Position numbers and translations under genes: made by a program. From CATQHW01 sp965243545 (GTDB lineage: Bacteria > Spirochaetota > Spirochaetia > SZUA-6 > Bin103), in NCBI GenBank assembly GCA_965243545.1, contig OZ251573.1:1-64000 (forward strand): a stretch of 64,000 nucleotides of DNA, in the 5' to 3' direction. A model generated the notes under the pieces. It was not told the origin of the DNA. It was given only the letters and a program-made list of their open reading frames with translations, and searched no databases. How positions within the stretch are numbered: position 1 is the stretch's first letter; each line of letters starts with the position of its first letter. Shown here piece by piece: positions 59,815 to 64,000 of this stretch.

Positions 59815-61581
59815 ATGCAGATCAGCAGGCCGGTACTGGCGCACGAGGTGCTGAGGGTGACCGGCGGCATGGTGGTAGCGCAGGACCCGCTCGGCGCGCG
59901 CCTCGGCGCGGAAGTCCTGGAGCGGGGCGGCAACGCCGTGGACGCCGCCGTGACCACCGCCTTCGCGATGGGCGTGCTGCAGCCGCTCATGAACGGCGTG
60001 GGGGGCGGCGGGCTCCTGGTCGTCCGCTCGGCGTCCGGCGAATGCGGCTCGGTCGACTTCGGCATGCGCGCCGCCGCGGCGGCCGGTCCGGGCATGTACC
60101 AGCTGACCGGCGGCACCGACCGTCCCCAGGCGGGCGGGTTGCGGTTCTCCGGCGGCTATGCGTGGCCGCTGGTCAAGGACCGGGCCAACCTGCACGGCCA
60201 CGCGGCGATCGCGGTGCCGGGGACGGCGGCCGGCTTGGCGGCGGCGCTCGACCGCTGGGGCACCATCAGCCTGGACCAGGCGTTGCGCCCGGCCATCCGC
60301 CTGGCCCGCGACGGGTTCCCGGTCGGCCATCACTTCGTCCTGGCATTGGTGAGCGGCCGGGAGGTGATGTCCCGGTATCCGGCCACCCGGCAGCTCTACT
60401 ATCCCGGCGGCCATCCGTTGCCGGTCGGCGCCACGCTGGTGCAGCGCGACCACGCGCGCACGCTGGAGCTGATCGCCCGCCGCGGCCCGGACGGCTTCTA
60501 CCGGGGCGAGGTGGCCGAGCGCATCGACCACGAGATGGCGGCCAACGGCGGCGCGGTCCGGCAGGCCGACCTGGCCGGCTACCGGCCGTTCGTGCGCGAC
60601 ACGGTGCTCTCGGCCGCCTACCGGGGGTACGGGGTGCTCGCCGTCCCCGGTCCCAACGGCGGAACCGCCGTCGCCGAGGCGCTCAACATCCTGGAGCGCT
60701 TCGAGCTGTCCCGCCGCGGCTGGGGTTCGGTCGAGGCGCTGCATGTGGTGATCGAGGCGATCCGGTGCGCGGCCGTGGATCGGTACGCGTACCTGGGCGA
60801 TCATCCGGACGCGCCGTTCGACGTCCTGCCGGAGCCCGGCTACGCCGCCACCCGAGCGCGCACGATCGATCCGGAACGGGCCGGCCGGACCGAAGCCGGT
60901 GATCCGTGGGCCTACCGCGGCGTACCGAGACCCGCCGGCCTGCCGGCGCCCGCCGGGGTCCCCGTGGCCGGCGGCACCACGCACGTCTCCGTGGTCGACG
61001 CGGACCGCAACGCGGCCGGTCTGACGCAGACCAACGTGTCGTACTCCGGCGTGATCGTCCCCGGCGTGGGGGTGATGATGAACGACGCCATGACGTGGTT
61101 CTATCCGGGGCCGGGCACCGTCAACTCGATCGTGCCCGGCGGCCGCGGCTTGAACAACATGACGCCGTTGATCCTGGTCCGGGACGGCCGGCTCCGCGCC
61201 GTGCTCGGCGCCTCCGGCGGACGCCGCATCTGGTCGGCGCTGGTTCAGGCGTGCGTCAACCACGCCGACTTCGGCATGGAGCTGCAGCAGGCGGTGCAGG
61301 CGCCCCGGCTGCACGTCGAATCCGACCACGTGCTGCTCGACGGCCGGTTCGGCAGCGGCGTGCGGGCCGGCCTGGAGCGGCTCGGCCACCCGGTCTCCGT
61401 AGCGACCCCGTACTACGACCGCTCCCCCTACGCGGAGCCCAACGGCGTGCAGGTGGCCGGCGACGAGCTGCGCAGCGCCGTCTACCCGGTCGCCAAGCCG
61501 ACCCACGCCGCCGGCTACCCCGGCGACACCCCGGAAGACACCGGCGGCGCGCTCGACGCCGGCACGTCGGCGCACCCGTAA
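59815..61581 (+). CDS. Gamma-glutamyltransferase family protein
   Basis: 588 aa Ntn hydrolase, made as one chain that cleaves itself. GGMVVAQDPLGARLGAEVLE and GGNAVDAAVTTAFAMGVLQP are the family N-terminal blocks; the nucleophile Thr lies in PVAGGTTHVSVVDADRNA (near 387), and NNMTPLILVRDGRLRAVLGA and GASGGRRI complete the small subunit. It transfers or hydrolyses gamma-glutamyl groups or, as in the cephalosporin acylase branch, acyl groups. No signal peptide is evident. Divergent from the methyltransferase (100 bp gap); the convergent Ntn asparaginase lies 19 bp downstream. Confidence 0.9.
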   Translation: MQISRPVLAHEVLRVTGGMVVAQDPLGARLGAEVLERGGNAVDAAVTTAFAMGVLQPLMNGVGGGGLLVVRSASGECGSVDFGMRAAAAAGPGMYQLTGGTDRPQAGGLRFSGGYAWPLVKDRANLHGHAAIAVPGTAAGLAAALDRWGTISLDQALRPAIRLARDGFPVGHHFVLALVSGREVMSRYPATRQLYYPGGHPLPVGATLVQRDHARTLELIARRGPDGFYRGEVAERIDHEMAANGGAVRQADLAGYRPFVRDTVLSAAYRGYGVLAVPGPNGGTAVAEALNILERFELSRRGWGSVEALHVVIEAIRCAAVDRYAYLGDHPDAPFDVLPEPGYAATRARTIDPERAGRTEAGDPWAYRGVPRPAGLPAPAGVPVAGGTTHVSVVDADRNAAGLTQTNVSYSGVIVPGVGVMMNDAMTWFYPGPGTVNSIVPGGRGLNNMTPLILVRDGRLRAVLGASGGRRIWSALVQACVNHADFGMELQQAVQAPRLHVESDHVLLDGRFGSGVRAGLERLGHPVSVATPYYDRSPYAEPNGVQVAGDELRSAVYPVAKPTHAAGYPGDTPEDTGGALDAGTSAHP

Positions 61582-61600
61582 GGCGGCCCGCTCCGCCGTC

Positions 61601-62548
61601 TCAGAGGCGCATCTGCGTCATGGGGGCGGTCTTTGGTTCCGGGGCGGCGTCATCCAGGTACAGGTAGTGCTCGCCGGTGCGGTACGCATATCCGGCGTGC
61701 TCGCCTACGGGAGTCAACGCGATCACGGCGACGTGGCCGGCCAACGGATCGCGCAGGTCGCGGAGATCGGCGAGCGCGGCCGTCAGAGCCTCGGCAAGCG
61801 TCATGCCGGTGCGCAGGTAGAGCACCACGCTACGGGTGGTGAGGGTGCGCAGCACCACTTCGCCGGTGCCGGTGGAGGCCGCCGCGCCCCAGCGGTTGTC
61901 CGCGTAGCCGCCGGCGCCGATGACCGGCGAATCGCCGAGCCGGCCGGGGTATCCCCACGGATAGCCACTGGTGCTCACTGCGCTGGCGACGTTGCCGCCG
62001 GCGTCCAGCGCCAGGAAGTTGACGGTGCCGTGCGGCTGGCCCGCGCCGGCCGGGTTCCAGCCGCGCATGGAGTCCTGCGCGCCGCCGACCAGCTCCAGCA
62101 GCCGCTCGCGGCCGGCGATCCGGTCCGGGTCGACGTCCGGGCGCCGGCGCGCCACCCCCTGGCGCCACTGCCGGGCGGCCTCCTCGGTCAGCAGCTCCCG
62201 CTTTGCCATGCCGATTTCACGGGCGAAGCGCTCGGCGCCATCCGCGACCAGCAGGACGTGCGGGCTCCGCTCCATGACGCGCCGCGCCAGGGTGACGGCG
62301 TGCAGGATGCCGCGCACCGATCCGACCGCGCCGGCGCGCAGGGTGCGGCCGTCCATGATGCTGGCGTCCACGCGCACTTCGCCCAGAACGTTCGGCAGAC
62401 CGCCCAGACCGACGGTGTGGTCGCGCTCGTTGAGCTCGACCAGGCGCGTACCGGCCTCCACCGCGTCGACCGCCGATCCGCCGCCGCGCAGCACCGCCAT
62501 CGCCTTTCGGATGCCGGGCGCCCCGTTGGCGGTGGTCACGACCATCAT
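61601..62548 (-). CDS. Isoaspartyl peptidase/L-asparaginase (Ntn hydrolase)
   Basis: 315 aa, similar to N(4)-(beta-N-acetylglucosaminyl)-asparaginase and IaaA. The autocleavage site and nucleophile Thr are in QPHGTVNFLALDAGGNVASA, followed by GYPGRLGDSPVIGAGGYADN, where Arg and Asp bind the substrate's alpha-carboxylate. The N-terminal part has AVLRGGGSAVDAVEAGTRLV and VGLGGLPNVLGEVRVDASIM. The precursor splits into two subunits. Start overlaps the stop of the FMN oxidase by 4 bp, so one transcript. Confidence 0.9.
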   Translation of the reverse strand: MMVVTTANGAPGIRKAMAVLRGGGSAVDAVEAGTRLVELNERDHTVGLGGLPNVLGEVRVDASIMDGRTLRAGAVGSVRGILHAVTLARRVMERSPHVLLVADGAERFAREIGMAKRELLTEEAARQWRQGVARRRPDVDPDRIAGRERLLELVGGAQDSMRGWNPAGAGQPHGTVNFLALDAGGNVASAVSTSGYPWGYPGRLGDSPVIGAGGYADNRWGAAASTGTGEVVLRTLTTRSVVLYLRTGMTLAEALTAALADLRDLRDPLAGHVAVIALTPVGEHAGYAYRTGEHYLYLDDAAPEPKTAPMTQMRL

Positions 62549-63630
62549 CGGGGGAGCGCCACCCGCCGTTCGTCGACGTCAGAGACCGCGGTGCAGCCGC
62601 ACGTCGCCATGGCCGTGTCGAACTCGGAGAGCAGTATCCGGAACATGGTGCGCACGCCGGCCTCGCCGTCGACCGCCAGCCCCCAGAAGACCGGCCGGCC
62701 CACCATCACCGCGCGGGCGCCGAGCGCCAGCGCCTTGAGCACGTCGGTACCGTGCCGCACGCCGGAGTCGAGGTAGACTTCGGCGCGGTGGCCGACCGCC
62801 GCGGCCACCTCCGGCAGCACCTCGATCGACGCCTGCATGCCGTCGAAGGTGCGACCGCCGTGGTTGGAGACGACCACCGCGTCGGCGCCGTGATCGACGG
62901 CGCGCGCCGCATCTTCGGCGGTCATCACCTCCTTGACGATCAGCGGCAGGCCGGTGAGCCCCTTGAGCCACTCCAACCGCTTGCCGGTCAGGGGCGGATA
63001 GGAGACGTCCTCCAGGTTCTCCACCACGTCGTGCAGGTCGGGCCGATCGCTCAGGTCCGCCCACTTATCCACGTAGCTGCGGATCGGCGCGGCGTGGCTG
63101 GGAGACAGACCGCGCACCGGCGGGCGCCGGGCGGCGCCCATGCCGGGGCCGGCGATGGTGATGCAGACCGCCTGCACGCCGGCCTCCATGGCGCGCTCCA
63201 GCAGATACTCGGTGACCCGGTCGGGGTAGTGCTTGATGCCGTACCAGAGCGGGCCGGTGGTCGCCGCGCGCACCTCAGCGACCGTCTTGCCGGCGCCGGC
63301 CCGCACCGACATCACCGTCCCGCAGGCGCCGGCGGCGCGCGCGGTCGCCACGTCGCCGTCCGGGTGGGCCCACACCTGCGTGCCGGCCGGCGGCACCATC
63401 ACCGGAAAGGAGATGCGGTGACCGAGCACCGTGGTCGACAGGTCGCGCGTGGTGACGTCGGTCAGGAACCGGGGGCGGACGGCGATGGCGTCGAACGCCT
63501 CCCGGTTGCGGCGCATGGTGAGCTCGCCGCCCACGCCGCCGGCGACGATGTCCCAGTAGTCGGCCGCCAGCCGTTCCCGGGCCATCCGCTCCAGATCGAA
63601 CAGCGTGAGCGGATGGTAGAAGCGTTTCAC
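62545..63630 (-). CDS. FMN-dependent alpha-hydroxyacid dehydrogenase/oxidase
   Basis: 361 aa TIM barrel of the lactate/glycolate oxidase family. It oxidises an L-2-hydroxyacid to the 2-oxoacid. Seen: YWDIVAGGVGGELTMRRNRE, PRFLTDVTTRDLSTTVLGHR, the FMN-binding LIVKEVMTAEDAARAVDHGA, the catalytic His in VVSNHGGRTFDGMQASIEVL, and VYLDSGVRHGTDVLKALALG and GRPVFWG at the phosphate end. Coupled by a 4-bp overlap to the asparaginase gene downstream and 10 bp after the Gfo/Idh gene. Confidence 0.92.
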   Translation of the reverse strand: MKRFYHPLTLFDLERMARERLAADYWDIVAGGVGGELTMRRNREAFDAIAVRPRFLTDVTTRDLSTTVLGHRISFPVMVPPAGTQVWAHPDGDVATARAAGACGTVMSVRAGAGKTVAEVRAATTGPLWYGIKHYPDRVTEYLLERAMEAGVQAVCITIAGPGMGAARRPPVRGLSPSHAAPIRSYVDKWADLSDRPDLHDVVENLEDVSYPPLTGKRLEWLKGLTGLPLIVKEVMTAEDAARAVDHGADAVVVSNHGGRTFDGMQASIEVLPEVAAAVGHRAEVYLDSGVRHGTDVLKALALGARAVMVGRPVFWGLAVDGEAGVRTMFRILLSEFDTAMATCGCTAVSDVDERRVALPR

Positions 63631-63640
63631 GGCGGCGCGG

Positions 63641-64000
63641 TCACTCCGGCGGCTCCGGCGCGGCGCCGCGGCCCGTCATCGCGGCGGAGCGCGGTACGAT
63701 CTGCCGGGCGCCGGTGTCGGAGGCGCGCTGCAGCGCGTCGATCAGCCGGTGCAGGTCGAGCGCCAGCTCGAAGTCCGGCTCCACCGGCCCGCCGTTGCGG
63801 ATCGCCTCCGCGAAGTGGCTCCAGACCTGGGCGACGAAGAACGGCCGGTCGCGTTGGCGGGAGTGGAGGACTCGGGTGAGCCGGGCCGGGATCGGCAGCT
63901 CGGTCAGTGCGGCGTCGCCGGGGCCGCCGGCCATGAGCCGCAAGTCGCCGAAGCGTTCGGCGGCGCGGATGGCGGCGGTCTTTTCCCGGCCGTAGATCTC
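63641..64000 (-). CDS. Gfo/Idh/MocA family oxidoreductase, C-terminal part
   Basis: The gene enters from the right edge; 119 codons are visible. EIYGREKTAAIRAAERFGDL opens, and FFVAQVWSHFAEAIRNGGPV and DFELALDLHRLIDALQRASD are the C-terminal helices of Gfo/Idh/MocA sugar dehydrogenases (the pattern G-x-P-x-x-x-x-x-x-A-L-x-x-x-x-x-I-x-A-x-x-x-S). It should act on a sugar or inositol with NAD(P). First visible gene of the leftward operon with the FMN oxidase and asparaginase. Confidence 0.8.
   Translation of the reverse strand, partial: EIYGREKTAAIRAAERFGDLRLMAGGPGDAALTELPIPARLTRVLHSRQRDRPFFVAQVWSHFAEAIRNGGPVEPDFELALDLHRLIDALQRASDTGARQIVPRSAAMTGRGAAPEPPE

Overview
The window is GC-rich, gene-dense bacterial chromosome with tightly packed operons: many stop/start overlaps of the ATGA type, few tRNA-like or rRNA-like stretches (none recognised). 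The best guess for the host is a high-GC, uncultured Spirochaetota-like bacterium. The clues are a small Cys-rich protein of a type I know from spirochaetes (12019-12315), a sugar-binding protein whose exported N-terminus resembles spirochaete homologues (48499), a standalone AICAR transformylase (29524), and abundant ABC sugar uptake and polysaccharide functions. This assignment is an inference and is not proven by any marker here; the valyl-tRNA synthetase also looks planctomycete-like.

Layout. 1-2.1 kb: an AAA ATPase running off the left edge, divergent from a frameshifted HNH endonuclease with a repetitive linker. 2.2-15.7 kb: a lamin-tail lipoprotein, then housekeeping genes (2-hydroxyacid dehydrogenase, 5-formyl-THF cyclo-ligase, NatAB-like ABC exporter, valS, MFS exporter, coaD, Cys-rich protein, aspartyl-hydroxylase-like protein, M24 peptidase, GltS-like symporter) closed by a clear intrinsic terminator. 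15.8-18.0 kb: sucCD, with a 15-bp minisatellite inside sucC. 18-27.7 kb: an RND/MMPL exporter facing a leftward cluster of two glycosyltransferases, an aldo/keto reductase, a GMC oxidoreductase plus a deleted second copy of it, and an orphan molybdopterin hydroxylase subunit. 27.8-33 kb: a two-gene ribbon-helix-helix/membrane protein pair, gap, and a leftward operon (aldo/keto reductase, MFS, AICAR transformylase).

33-46.1 kb is the accessory region. It holds a PEGA lipoprotein with a 22-bp poly-C tract in its first codons, a HicAB toxin-antitoxin remnant, a polysaccharide-export operon (sugar nucleotidyltransferase, Wzz-like, SLBB export protein, methyltransferase with a poly-G tract) and then an insertion-sequence graveyard at 42.2-46.1 kb containing fragments of at least three transposon families and two coiled-coil proteins.

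46.1-53.4 kb: a CotH kinase/lamin-tail protein, then a sugar import and breakdown operon (binding protein, two permeases, ROK kinase, class II aldolase) without its own ATPase. 53.5-56.4 kb: a compact restriction-modification locus with a divergent methylase-specificity fusion (frameshifted at an A5 run), a controller-type XRE protein and a MamI-like endonuclease. 56.4-64 kb: a LamG protein with a propeller-like insert, an NAD epimerase coupled to an internally deleted DNA methyltransferase, then gamma-glutamyltransferase, an Ntn asparaginase, an FMN alpha-hydroxyacid oxidase and the end of a Gfo/Idh/MocA dehydrogenase.

The recurring themes are surface display with contingency-type homopolymers, small-molecule catabolism, and genome wear (IS debris, internal deletions, frameshifts). 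Many genes seem to start directly at a -10-like box, which suggests leaderless transcripts.
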